NCBI GenBank assembly: GCA_965207585.1
Contig: CBDBMT010000003.1
Location: 3,906,001-3,970,000 of the forward strand
Direction of reading: 5' to 3'
DNA length: 64,000 bases
Source of the DNA: Bin87 sp965207585
GTDB taxonomy: Bacteria > Chloroflexota > Dehalococcoidia > Lucifugimonadales > UBA3495
A model generated the notes under the pieces. That model was not told where the DNA came from and made no database searches. It was given only the letters and a program-made list of their open reading frames with translations. Within the stretch, counting starts at the first letter, position 1; each line of letters opens with the position of its first letter. Below are positions 48,183 to 57,343 of the stretch, in pieces. A program made the translations under genes and the position numbers.

Positions 48183-48452
48183 GTGAACGAGCCAACCCGC
48201 CCTAAATCGGACGTTGCCCGCCTGGGCGACGAGATCTACCAGCGCGACATCCGGTCAAAGGTTGAGACGCGCCACCACGGAGAGATCGTCTCCATTGACG
48301 TGGACAGCGGCGACTACGCCATTGGCGGCTCCGTGGTTGCTGCGGTGGGGGAGTTGCGCGTCCAGCGACCGGAGGCCCGAGTGTGGTCCGTGCGGGTGGG
48401 GTATCCTGCGCTGCGGCATTTCGGGGGGCGTCCCCTGCTGAGAGGCCAGTGA
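48183..48452 (+). CDS. Small conserved protein paired with an aspartic protease
   Basis: An 89-residue protein: RLGDEIYQRDIRSKVETRHHGEIVSIDVDSGDYAI... ELRVQRPEARVWSVRVGYPALRHFGGR. I recall this pattern ('iyerdIrp.ve..h.GkfvaIDv.tGdye') as a conserved family that commonly precedes retropepsin-like proteases; function is unknown. The GTG at 48183 has GGAG 8 bases upstream, whereas the nearer ATG at 48177 is too close to it. Its stop overlaps the next gene's GTG start (GTGA), so the two are translated together. Confidence 0.7.
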   Translation: MNEPTRPKSDVARLGDEIYQRDIRSKVETRHHGEIVSIDVDSGDYAIGGSVVAAVGELRVQRPEARVWSVRVGYPALRHFGGRPLLRGQ

Positions 48453-48820
48453 TCCAGGGCGTGGTGAACGCCGCCTACGAACCCATCGTGAGGCTGGCGT
48501 TGGAAGGTCCGTCGGGGCAAAGCCGGGAAATTGATGCTGTCGTCGATACCGGCTTCAACGGCTTCCTGACCCTGCCGCCCAGGATGATTGTCGAGTTGGA
48601 TCTTCCATTTCAATCGGAGGGCCAGGCGACCCTGGCCAATGGTAGCGTGGAGTTCTTCGACGTCTATGGCGTCACTGCATCGTGGGACGGGCATCCCAGA
48701 TTTGTCGATGTGGACGAAGCCGACACCACGCCCCTCCTGGGAATGGCGCTGCTCGACGGATACAGCCTGTATGTGGAGGTAGCCGCCGGCGGTCCGGTGG
48801 TGATACGGGCTGTGGAGTAG
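48449..48820 (+). CDS. Clan AA (retropepsin-like) aspartic protease
   Basis: A 123-residue protein with the retroviral-protease-like fold: IDAVVDTGFNGFLTLPPRMI carries the catalytic DTG triplet (as D-T-G-F-N-G) and TTPLLGMALLDGYSL the second conserved strand with LLGM. Such small proteases act as dimers. The role is unknown; the tight pairing with a short upstream gene is toxin-antitoxin-like. Its 3' part lies antisense to the end of the restriction-modification frame for about 157 bases. Confidence 0.8.
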   Translation: MIQGVVNAAYEPIVRLALEGPSGQSREIDAVVDTGFNGFLTLPPRMIVELDLPFQSEGQATLANGSVEFFDVYGVTASWDGHPRFVDVDEADTTPLLGMALLDGYSLYVEVAAGGPVVIRAVE

Positions 48821-51800
48821 GCCCGCTCGCGCCGGTCCCGGTCTCCTGACACCACCAGGCACTCCCCGTCCCAGTACGCCATCCGCCCCACGATTTCCAC
48901 CGTCTTCACGCTGACGGAGCACACTCGCATCAGGAGATCAATCACCCGTTCCTTGTGGTCGGCGAAACGGTAGGTGTTGAACCGCTCGGCGATGGTGGGG
49001 TCCCGGGGCTTGCGTTCCTTGTACTGGTCCAGCACCCACTCCAGGGCCGAGCGGCTGCCCAGTTGGTACTCCCACGCCTCCAGCGGCACTCCCCGCAGCG
49101 TGGTCTTGTCGTCCAGGATGATGGTTCCCTTCTCCTTATCGGCCCGCAGGACCGCCCGACTGGGTTCCGCCTCCAGGTCAACCCGCTCCAGGGGATAGGG
49201 CTCCGCCTGCTCGAACCCGATGTGCAGGTCAAGCAACTCCTGCCCCATGTCCCGCCACAGGCGGAAGTCGTTGTAGAAGGGCAGGCGGGGAAACTCCCGC
49301 AGCAGGTCCACTCGGTAGTCGTGGCGGTACACCGGGTCGTGGAGGACGGCGTAAGTGTAGGCGAAGATGTTCTCGGCGGTGATGCCCTCCGGCCCGGCCA
49401 GTTCGTCGAAAGCGTCGCCCCACTCCTGGCGGTAGTGGTCGTTGAGCTGCCGGATGCCCCACTGGGTGATGTTGCAGACCCGCTCGCCATCGGCAGTGTA
49501 GCGGTAGAGGGGGAGGCATTGGTTGTCGCCGGTGAAGTGGAGGTCAACCAATTTGCCGGATGCCAGGACGTAGAATGACTGGTGGCGAGCGGAGAAATTG
49601 ATAGTCGGGTTGCTGCCATTCCGGTGGTGAGGGAAGATTTGGGGCATCTGGTAGCGGCGATGTGTGACAATCGGCGCATAGTAACAGTGCTTCACGACGA
49701 AGGGCCGGTACATGGCGCGGGTCAGGTTCATTTCCGAGAAATGGATCGCGTCTCCCTTAACCAGGTGGTCTTCCAGCTCGGCCGTCCATTTGATGGACCT
49801 GTTGACCCAATCGCCCAAGGCGCTGCGAGCTGGCGTTTCATTCTCGAACCGTTCCCTCTCTTCACGGTAAACCTTCGAGAAATACATTCCTTTCGCCGCA
49901 AGAGCGTCCATGTTGAAGTCGTATACCCACTCGTCCCGGTTGGTGGCGATTCCCAGTGAATACAGCCTGAATACCGCCCTTTCATCCTCAACCCGCTTCG
50001 CCAGCTTAGTCTCCCGATTCGCCAAAGGTATCAGACGCTCAAAGTCGCTGTTGGACTGGTTGAGCCAGTCGTTGCGCTTGTCCGGCGTGATGGTCTCAAA
50101 CTCAATGCCGTCCAAGCCGGCGCTCCCCAGATAGGCGAGTTTGTCCTTAGCCAGTTCCGCGTCTTCCCGCCGGGCGTAGTGAATGCCGCACTGTCCCAAC
50201 TTAGCTTTCTCCCTCACGAAGAAGCCGATGGCAACGCCGGTCTGGATACCGAAAACGTTGTGGCTGGTGCCTGAGATTTTCGGGTTGCGCCGCACGTCTG
50301 AGCCGAGGTCCAGTACGTAAATGTCGGTGAACTCTTCGGCTGCCAACTTGCGGAAACCATCGTCCTGCCGGGTGTCCAGGTAGGCCCGGTTCGTTACAAA
50401 CCCGATTATCCCGTCGTCGTCCAGCCTATCGGATGCCCACCGAATGAACCGCTTGTACATGTCGTACTGCTTGGTCTTCTGTGCAGTGCTGGCGGCTACG
50501 TAGGTCTCGCTGATCCGCCGGTCTATCTCCGGGTACTCTCGGTTCTTGTTGTTGTCGTTTTCGTTCTGCTGGTTGGCGTTGTAAGGCGGGTTGCCGATGA
50601 TCACGCTGATGGGCTTCTCGTTCTGCTCCTGCACCCGTATCCAGTTCTCTTCCGACAGCGCCCCCAGGTTGAAGGCTCCCTGCCGCTGCACCGCGCCGCC
50701 GCTGGCTCCCGTGCCCTGCCAGTCCATGTTGTCCAGCGTGTCCACGAAGCACAGGTTGGGAAACTCCAGGTACTGGCCCGTCCGCTCCCGATAGGTGTAC
50801 TCGATGTTCAGGTTGGCGATGTAGTAGGGCAGGATCGCCACCTCATTGGCGTGAATCTCGTGGCGGTACTTGCGCTCCAGCCGGTCCAGGGGCAGATGGT
50901 TGATCAGGTTGGTGACGAAGGTGCCCGTCCCCGTGGCCGGGTCCAGGATCTGCACGTTGTCGTCGGCCAGGGTCTTGCCGAAGTGTTTCTGCAACAGCCA
51001 GTCCGTGCCCCGAATGATGAAGTCCACCACCTCGTTGGGGGTGTAGACCACGCCCAGCCGGTCGGCGGCGGCGGGATTGTAGGCCTGGTAGAAGTCCTCG
51101 TAGATGGCCTTGAGGAACTGCTGCTTTTCGGAGTAATCGGCGATTTCGTCGGCGGCCCGTCCGATGGCCCCGTAGTAGGCCCGCAGCCGGTCGATGGCCT
51201 CCCGCCGCACGTTGCCGGTGAAGAAGGTCCCCTCCAGCTCGTCCAGCTGGCCGGCCACGTTGTTTTCCTTGTGGAACTGGTCCTCGTCGAACACGCGGTG
51301 GAAGATGTCCTTGGTCAGGACGTGCTGGAGCAGCATCTCCCGCACGTCGGCCTCTGACACCTCGGGGCCGATGCTCCGGCGGCACAGGGCCAGGAACTCC
51401 GTTGCCCCGGCCCGGTAGTCATCGTTGCCCTCCTCGGCTGCCGCCACCGCCTGGCGCAGGTTTTCCAGCACCGCCGGCAAATCGGCCTTGAACTGCGCCT
51501 GGGCCTGGCGGAACTCCTCGATGCTGGGCAGTTCGTAGTCCAGGAACCGCCGGATCAGCCGGTGCAGTTCCCCGGGTCGGGACATGTCCACCCTGAGGGC
51601 CACGTCGCCGTTCTGCACCAGCACCGCCGTCTCCGAGTCCTCGAAGACGATGTTGTCCCGGGGGTAGCCCCGGTTGAACTTGGCCTGAATCTCCGCATCC
51701 AGGTCGTCGTGGCTGTCCTTGGCCTCCCAGTAGCCCCGGGCCATGCGCAGGGTGTCCTTCACCGTGCCGTCGGGGATGACGTTGCCCGCCGTTTTCAGCT

Positions 51801-51957
51801 CGGGAATGAGCACCAGCCGTTCCCGGTGCTCCCGGCAGTAGGCGTCCAGGCAGTTCTGGAAGGCCGGGCGGATGTTCAGCTCGTTGTCCGAACCGCCGAA
51901 CTCGACCAGTTCCTGCCGCCTGGCGTAGTAGTCCGCTATGTGGGGGTAGTCGGGCAT
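48664..51957 (-). CDS. Single-chain restriction-modification enzyme (type ISP/IIG-like)
   Basis: A 1097-residue protein combining nuclease, methyltransferase and specificity parts. Near the N-terminus IPDGTV ... GYWEAKD gives a PD-(D/E)xK site (Asp63, Glu78, Lys80). The N6-adenine methyltransferase has motif I DPATGTGTF at about 341 and motif IV NPPY at about 455. The remainder (FVTNRAYLDT... QHSFYVLASG... GITAENIFAYTYAVLH) is the target-recognition region of this family. A helicase domain is not seen, unlike in LlaBIII-type ISP enzymes. The last 50 or so residues are antisense to the protease gene and probably not native; the original stop may have been lost. Confidence 0.85.
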   Translation of the reverse strand: MPDYPHIADYYARRQELVEFGGSDNELNIRPAFQNCLDAYCREHRERLVLIPELKTAGNVIPDGTVKDTLRMARGYWEAKDSHDDLDAEIQAKFNRGYPRDNIVFEDSETAVLVQNGDVALRVDMSRPGELHRLIRRFLDYELPSIEEFRQAQAQFKADLPAVLENLRQAVAAAEEGNDDYRAGATEFLALCRRSIGPEVSEADVREMLLQHVLTKDIFHRVFDEDQFHKENNVAGQLDELEGTFFTGNVRREAIDRLRAYYGAIGRAADEIADYSEKQQFLKAIYEDFYQAYNPAAADRLGVVYTPNEVVDFIIRGTDWLLQKHFGKTLADDNVQILDPATGTGTFVTNLINHLPLDRLERKYRHEIHANEVAILPYYIANLNIEYTYRERTGQYLEFPNLCFVDTLDNMDWQGTGASGGAVQRQGAFNLGALSEENWIRVQEQNEKPISVIIGNPPYNANQQNENDNNKNREYPEIDRRISETYVAASTAQKTKQYDMYKRFIRWASDRLDDDGIIGFVTNRAYLDTRQDDGFRKLAAEEFTDIYVLDLGSDVRRNPKISGTSHNVFGIQTGVAIGFFVREKAKLGQCGIHYARREDAELAKDKLAYLGSAGLDGIEFETITPDKRNDWLNQSNSDFERLIPLANRETKLAKRVEDERAVFRLYSLGIATNRDEWVYDFNMDALAAKGMYFSKVYREERERFENETPARSALGDWVNRSIKWTAELEDHLVKGDAIHFSEMNLTRAMYRPFVVKHCYYAPIVTHRRYQMPQIFPHHRNGSNPTINFSARHQSFYVLASGKLVDLHFTGDNQCLPLYRYTADGERVCNITQWGIRQLNDHYRQEWGDAFDELAGPEGITAENIFAYTYAVLHDPVYRHDYRVDLLREFPRLPFYNDFRLWRDMGQELLDLHIGFEQAEPYPLERVDLEAEPSRAVLRADKEKGTIILDDKTTLRGVPLEAWEYQLGSRSALEWVLDQYKERKPRDPTIAERFNTYRFADHKERVIDLLMRVCSVSVKTVEIVGRMAYWDGECLVVSGDRDRRERAYSTARITTGPPAATSTYRLYPSSSAIPRRGVVSASSTSTNLGCPSHDAVTP

Positions 51958-52079
51958 CTTACGGATACCTTACCCAAGCGCGGCTGCCGGCGCAACCGCG
52001 GGCAACCGGCCTGGAACTGCGGATCTGCGGCGGGAACACCGACGCACAGGCCGCCTTGAACCGCCCCCACCGCAACGGC

Positions 52080-52112
52080 GAAGGGCCCTGGCCATACCGG
52101 CCAGGGCCCTTC
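52080..52112 (-). terminator. Hairpin after the Calx-beta gene
   Basis: A perfect 14-bp stem GAAGGGCCCTGGCC / GGCCAGGGCCCTTC with a 5-base loop, 42 bases after the stop. No T run on the minus strand, so termination may need Rho. Confidence 0.5.
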
Positions 52113-52154
52113 TCTCCGTCCAACCCTTGGCCCCGGCGGGGCCTCCGCTCGGCG

Positions 52155-55100
52155 CTAGTCCTTGATGATGATGGTGAGTTCGGTGGGCTCCCCGACGGTG
52201 TAGCCCGGGCCGTTCAGCACCCGGAAGATAGCCGTCTCGCGGCCTTCCGCCCTGTCGTCGCGTATCGGGACGAATATGAACCTGGCCCAACGCACGCCCG
52301 TGTCCCGGTCGAAGTCTTGGGGGGACTCAAGGGACCGTACCGTGAAGACGTCGCCCGCCTTCTCGATGGTCTGTCCCTGGATGCGTTCCACTGTGAAGTC
52401 CTCGTGCAGGGTCGCCGTTCCGCCGACGTACTGGAAGATCACGTCCCCCGTGAAGTTCCCGGTCACGTGCCACGTCGGGCGCGCCGCCCCGCCATCTTCC
52501 CACCATTCAAGCTGTGTGGCGCCCGTCCCATGGAAATTGGGATTGTTGAGAGAGGCCACCGGGGTGTTCTCATCGTGGTCGTCGTCCACGATGGTCAGTG
52601 TGTACTCATCGGCCGAACCCACCGAGTACCCCCGGCCCGGCTCCAGCGTCAGCACCAGCACCTCGTCGGCCTCGTTGTCGCCGTCGCCGACAATGGTCAC
52701 CGGGATGTCAGTGCTACTATCCCCGGCCTGCACCCTCGCCGTCAGCGTGGCGGGGACGCCGTAGTCATCGGAGCTGGTGGCGCCGATGTTGGGCGGGCTG
52801 CTGACGCTGAAGGTCAGGAGCGTTCCGCCGGCCGGCGCCGGACGGTCCAGCTTCACCTTCACGCTGTGCGGGCTGCCGCTGTCGCCCTCGGCCACCTCGC
52901 CCGAGGCAGCGGTGAAGGTAGCCACCGGCGCGTCGTCGTCCTTGATGGTCAGCTCGTATCTAACCGGCAGGGCCAGGTCGTACCCGTCGCCGCTGAGCAG
53001 CGTCAGCACCACCGTCTCGTCGCCCTCGGCGTCGCCGTCGTTGAGGATGGTTATCGGCACAGCGGCCCGTCCCTGTCCCTGCCCGACCATCGCCGTGCAG
53101 GGGTCGCCGCCGCAGTCGCTGATGGTGAAGTCGTCGCCCTCCGTGGCCGTGCCGTCAACGGTGTATCTGACGGTGATCTTCGCGTGGGGCCCCGGCTCCA
53201 GCAGGATGGTCGCCCGATGGGCGCCGCCTCGCTCGCTTACGCTGGCCGAAGCCGCCGCGAAGGCCACCAGCGGCGGGTCGTCGTCCGCGATGGTCAGCGT
53301 GTGCTCGCTGGGGTCGCCCACAGCATAGCCCGAGCCGGCCCGCAGCGTCAGCACCACCGTCTCGTCCGGTTCGTTGTCCCCGTCGTCGGTGATATCCACC
53401 GGGATGGCAATGCTGGTGGCTCCTTCCGGCACCGTCCTCGTGTTGGGAACGCTGTAGTCCCGGTTGCGCGTGGCCGTGCTGGCGCCGCCCACGCCGTAAC
53501 GCAGCGTGAAGCCGTCCGGCGGCGCCGGCTGGTCCAGCCTGACCGTCACGGGGTGCTCGCCGACTCCCTCCACGGGGTTGGACGTGGCCGCGGCGAAGCT
53601 GACCCGGGGCAGGTCGTTGTCCCGGATGGCCAGCGCGTGCGTCCGCTGCGTCCCGAGGTTGTAGTCCGAGCTGGGCAGCAGCGTCAGCTCCAACCTCTCG
53701 TCGCCCTCGGTTAGAGAGTCGTCGGTGATGTTCACCGGGATGGTTACTCTGGAGTCCCCGGCGCTCGCCGACACCGACCCGGTGGAGCCCGTTACGCCGG
53801 TTATGCTGTAGTCCACGTCGCGGGTGGCAGGGCCGCCCAGTCGGTAGTTGATGGACACGTTGCCGGCGGGCGACGGGTCCAGGTTGATGACCACGTCGTG
53901 CGTGCCGCCATCCTCGTCAACCCCGCTCTCGGCCCGGGCGAACTCCGCCCGGGGGCCGTCGTCGTCGGCGATGGTCAGCGAGTAGACCTGGAGACTTCCC
54001 AGGGCGTAGCCGTCGCCCTGGGACAGCCAGAGGATCAGCGACTCATCCGGCTCGCTGTGCCCGTTGTCCGTCGGCTGCACCGGGATGACCACGCTGGTCT
54101 GCCCGGCCCGGGCCATAACCGTCCCGGAGCCGGTGCTCGAGCCGCTGATGGTGTAGTCTCCGTTGACTCCGGCCCCGGCCACGGCGTCGCCCTCCGTGGT
54201 GTAGCCGATGGGGAAGTCCTCGTGGGGAGCCGGCTCCACCTGGATAACCACGTTATGCGGGCCGGCATTCTCCTTCACCACGCCCGCGGCCGGCTCGGCG
54301 AAGGACACCGTGGGATCGTCGTCGTCCGCCACCGCGACGCTGGCCGACCGCGCCGACGACAGCGCGTAGCCAGAGCCGCTCAGCAGGGTCAGGACCACCG
54401 CGCCGTCGGCCTCGCCGGTATCGTCCGCCTCGGTGGGGACGGTGATGTCCGCCCGGCCCCGGCTGTCAATGATTACCGAATCCTGGCCCAGGTCCAACCC
54501 GGCCACGAAGTTGCCCCGCTGGGACACCGTGTAGTGCACCTGGAGCGTGTCGCCGGCGGCCGGGGCCGGGGAGGCGCTGATGGTGAATTGAGCGTCGCCG
54601 CCCTCCACAACTCCGGCGCCGCCCTGTACCGTCAATTGGGTCAGATCCGAGACTCCGGCAAGAGTCAGCGCCGGCTCAGACCAGTACCCGGGAACCTCCT
54701 GCGTGTTCACCGCCCGCACGTAGTAGCAGGTGAGCTCGTTCGGGTTGATGGAGTAGTCCAGGTGCACCCTTCCCGTGACCTCCTCTCCGGCCTGGTCCGC
54801 CCGGGGCTTCCGGCACGTTTCCTCTCCCCTGGCCGTCCACAGCTCGTAGTCGGATACCGGCCAGCCGTTCACCGATTCCACCGGGCCCCAGGTGACCACT
54901 GCGATGGGCGGGTCCGCGTAGGTCAGCACGCTCAGGGACCGGGGCGTGCCCGGCGCTCCCCCGCCTGCCCCGGCCCGCGCCACGATGGTTGCCGCGTTGT
55001 TGTCATCGATGTAGTCGAAATAAGGTGCTGAGTGCCAACTGTTCCCGCTGGTGGCCTCGCAGGCCGCCTTCCGAGCGGCGGCGTCTGCTCCGGTGACCGG

Positions 55101-57224
55101 CACGTCATTGCCGTCGCCGTCGATGCACTTCTCGTAGTCCTCGACGTTGGCGATGGTGGCCGTGATGTCCGGCGTGTTGGCGCCGGCCGGCGCGATGAGG
55201 GTCAGCGTTGGGAATGCCGTTTGACCCCGCGCTGGCCTGAGCGAAGAGACGGGCAGCTCACCCAGGTCCCATTCCGCTTCGCAGAGGCCGCCGGCGCAGG
55301 TTTCTGTCAGTTCCCGGTACGTTCCATCGGTCAGGATGGCTTCTGACCCTTCTGGCACGTTGGTTAGGGTTACCAGCGCTGCCGAAGCCGTATCCGGGCC
55401 GTTGTTGGCTGCGTGGATGGTGTAGGCCGTCTGTCCGGCCGCCGCCAGCGGGCTGTCGCCGTCCATCACCGCCAGCTCCGCTATCGGCCCCACGTGGAAG
55501 GTGTAGCGGGCCGTGTCAGTGTATGAGGCGCCGCCGGAGTCAGTGAGAGTCAAGTCATAATCAATGTAGTAGGTGCCCAGCGTCTCGAATTCGGCAAAAT
55601 AGCGAACTACCAACGTATTCGCCGTATTTAAGGGATTGGCGCTTTTCGTAACCGTGTTTGTGGTACTGAAGTCAAAAAATTGATTCCCGCTACCGTACAG
55701 ACGGATTTTTACCTTTCCTGGTGTCGTTCCATCTGCCCTGCTGACAGTCAGAGTTCGGGGACCAAAGAAATTCCACGCACTTGCGCTCTTAATGTCCTTC
55801 CGCGTGTAGGTTATCGTTACCCCATCCACCGCAGGATTCTTTCCAGTGATGGCCTTTCTGGCCGTTTGCCAAGAAACGTCGGAAAGGCTATGGGCGTGGC
55901 TGTCCTGGACGCGCCCCTCGGGGTCTTTAACTTGAATGATGACAGACTCAGGGTCCAGGAACACCGTAAGGTCACGCCTGCTTCCACTTCTGAACTGGTC
56001 TGTGCGCCCCACTCCACGGGAACGCAGGTAATCATAGATTTCTTCAGTTTCTACGTAGTCTTCGTGACGAGAGGGCAGGCGCGCCGCTATTGCAACACCG
56101 GGAACGCTCTCGCATTGATGGGCATCGGTATGGGTGTCGTCTATGCAAGGGAACGACGTCAAAATAGCCACCGGGCCTTCCTCAAGCACCAAAGGCGGGT
56201 CGTCGCCCAGGCATTCCCTGAGACTGCCAAGGGGGTAATTTGGGTCAGGTGGGGGAAAACTGTCCTCTAGCGAGACGGTGATGCACCGCTCTTCCCGTGG
56301 AATTTCTGCCAGGGTATCCGATGTCAGTTGGGTCTGAATTTCAATCTTCCCTAAGGAAGGGAAAATATCAGGGATAGTGGCAGTGGTGTCCGTCGTTGGC
56401 GCGTGCCAGGTCGCCAATTTGCTGTCTGATATCACAAATTCAGCAGGCGGCATCCAGCCAGCTTTGAATTCCAACCCATCCGATAACTCCACCCTCACCT
56501 CTGGATCTACGACGACCCGACGCCATTCGCTTACAAGCGCCTCTCCGCGAGCGCGATTACGGGCAGTTAAGCCAAGAATCACATCGTCCCCTGGATCCGG
56601 CCGCATCTCGTCCACGGATAGCATGAGGGCCAGTCTATTGTCGCGGATGTGTTTAACAAAATGTAAGCTCGGAATAAATTCATAAAATTTTATGACGTTG
56701 TTGGCCAACAACATGTCCGGTTCAGGCGAAACGGTGGAAGCTACGGCGTTTATGACTCCGCTCATACCCGGCCAGTCCGACGGAACCGCCATTAGCTCAG
56801 ACCGGTGAGTAGAGTGGATTCGTGGACTTAACAATAAGACTTGCGAGGTTTCGCCCGGATGCAGAGTCCCGACTTCCCATGTAAACCTTTGGTTGTAGTC
56901 GTTCACAGTCCGGACGCTTTTGACCTTAGCCTCGTCACTTATAGCAATTTGTAAATTCTCAAACAGGAAGGATACGGTCACTCCGGAGGCTGGTGCGGTC
57001 CCAATATTTTGAACGCGATATGCAACTTTTAGTCGGTCTCCCTCAGGCGCTTGTTCATAAAGCATTATCAAGTCGACGTATCCAGGCCCCTCCGGTACGT
57101 CTTGGGCCCGTGCGGTCTCAGACAGCAAGAATCCCGCCGCCACGGCAACGGCCAGCAGGCATAGGACGAGAGCCTTCCAGAGAGATCTCCTCGGCGATTG
57201 GCGAGAGGTGTTGGCAGCGTTCAT
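52155..57224 (-). CDS. Large secreted Calx-beta repeat protein
   Basis: A 1689-residue secreted protein. The start at 57224 gives a signal peptide (SLWKALVLCLLAVAVAAGFL ... ARAQ). Residues to about 800 hold CARDB/DUF11-like beta domains (YRVQNIGTAPASGVTVSFLF; YTIHAANNGPDTASAALVTL). A fibronectin III-like unit is near 850 (YADPPIAVVTWGPVESVNGWPVSDYELW). From about 930 come seven Calx-beta-like units of about 125 residues with DNDG/ADDD calcium loops and the recurring 'VV.LTL..GsGYalG....LTIaDDD'. It is probably a calcium-binding surface or matrix protein. No anchor is seen at the C-terminus. Confidence 0.85.
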   Translation of the reverse strand: MNAANTSRQSPRRSLWKALVLCLLAVAVAAGFLLSETARAQDVPEGPGYVDLIMLYEQAPEGDRLKVAYRVQNIGTAPASGVTVSFLFENLQIAISDEAKVKSVRTVNDYNQRFTWEVGTLHPGETSQVLLLSPRIHSTHRSELMAVPSDWPGMSGVINAVASTVSPEPDMLLANNVIKFYEFIPSLHFVKHIRDNRLALMLSVDEMRPDPGDDVILGLTARNRARGEALVSEWRRVVVDPEVRVELSDGLEFKAGWMPPAEFVISDSKLATWHAPTTDTTATIPDIFPSLGKIEIQTQLTSDTLAEIPREERCITVSLEDSFPPPDPNYPLGSLRECLGDDPPLVLEEGPVAILTSFPCIDDTHTDAHQCESVPGVAIAARLPSRHEDYVETEEIYDYLRSRGVGRTDQFRSGSRRDLTVFLDPESVIIQVKDPEGRVQDSHAHSLSDVSWQTARKAITGKNPAVDGVTITYTRKDIKSASAWNFFGPRTLTVSRADGTTPGKVKIRLYGSGNQFFDFSTTNTVTKSANPLNTANTLVVRYFAEFETLGTYYIDYDLTLTDSGGASYTDTARYTFHVGPIAELAVMDGDSPLAAAGQTAYTIHAANNGPDTASAALVTLTNVPEGSEAILTDGTYRELTETCAGGLCEAEWDLGELPVSSLRPARGQTAFPTLTLIAPAGANTPDITATIANVEDYEKCIDGDGNDVPVTGADAAARKAACEATSGNSWHSAPYFDYIDDNNAATIVARAGAGGGAPGTPRSLSVLTYADPPIAVVTWGPVESVNGWPVSDYELWTARGEETCRKPRADQAGEEVTGRVHLDYSINPNELTCYYVRAVNTQEVPGYWSEPALTLAGVSDLTQLTVQGGAGVVEGGDAQFTISASPAPAAGDTLQVHYTVSQRGNFVAGLDLGQDSVIIDSRGRADITVPTEADDTGEADGAVVLTLLSGSGYALSSARSASVAVADDDDPTVSFAEPAAGVVKENAGPHNVVIQVEPAPHEDFPIGYTTEGDAVAGAGVNGDYTISGSSTGSGTVMARAGQTSVVIPVQPTDNGHSEPDESLILWLSQGDGYALGSLQVYSLTIADDDGPRAEFARAESGVDEDGGTHDVVINLDPSPAGNVSINYRLGGPATRDVDYSITGVTGSTGSVSASAGDSRVTIPVNITDDSLTEGDERLELTLLPSSDYNLGTQRTHALAIRDNDLPRVSFAAATSNPVEGVGEHPVTVRLDQPAPPDGFTLRYGVGGASTATRNRDYSVPNTRTVPEGATSIAIPVDITDDGDNEPDETVVLTLRAGSGYAVGDPSEHTLTIADDDPPLVAFAAASASVSERGGAHRATILLEPGPHAKITVRYTVDGTATEGDDFTISDCGGDPCTAMVGQGQGRAAVPITILNDGDAEGDETVVLTLLSGDGYDLALPVRYELTIKDDDAPVATFTAASGEVAEGDSGSPHSVKVKLDRPAPAGGTLLTFSVSSPPNIGATSSDDYGVPATLTARVQAGDSSTDIPVTIVGDGDNEADEVLVLTLEPGRGYSVGSADEYTLTIVDDDHDENTPVASLNNPNFHGTGATQLEWWEDGGAARPTWHVTGNFTGDVIFQYVGGTATLHEDFTVERIQGQTIEKAGDVFTVRSLESPQDFDRDTGVRWARFIFVPIRDDRAEGRETAIFRVLNGPGYTVGEPTELTIIIKD

Positions 57225-57266
57225 AAGCAATATACTCAGATATGACAGGTCGGGCTGGGGTGGGAA

Positions 57267-57330
57267 CCCGGCCGGCCCTTGGGGCCAGCCGGGTGTGTCA
57301 TCCGTGGCACACAAAAAGATGCCACGGATG
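57267..57330 (-). terminator. Two hairpins between the secreted-protein genes
   Basis: A 12-bp GC stem with one mismatch (57267-57293), then a perfect 10-bp stem CATCCGTGGC / GCCACGGATG (57299-57330) whose minus-strand loop contains TTTTT. They lie just after the stop of the upstream gene. Confidence 0.5.
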
Positions 57331-57343
57331 AACAGGGACGAAC

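Noticed and set aside
52056..53714. A long plus-strand frame opposite the Calx-beta repeats
   Set aside because: The composition is the complement of repeated Calx-beta units; no start signal and no recognisable domain.
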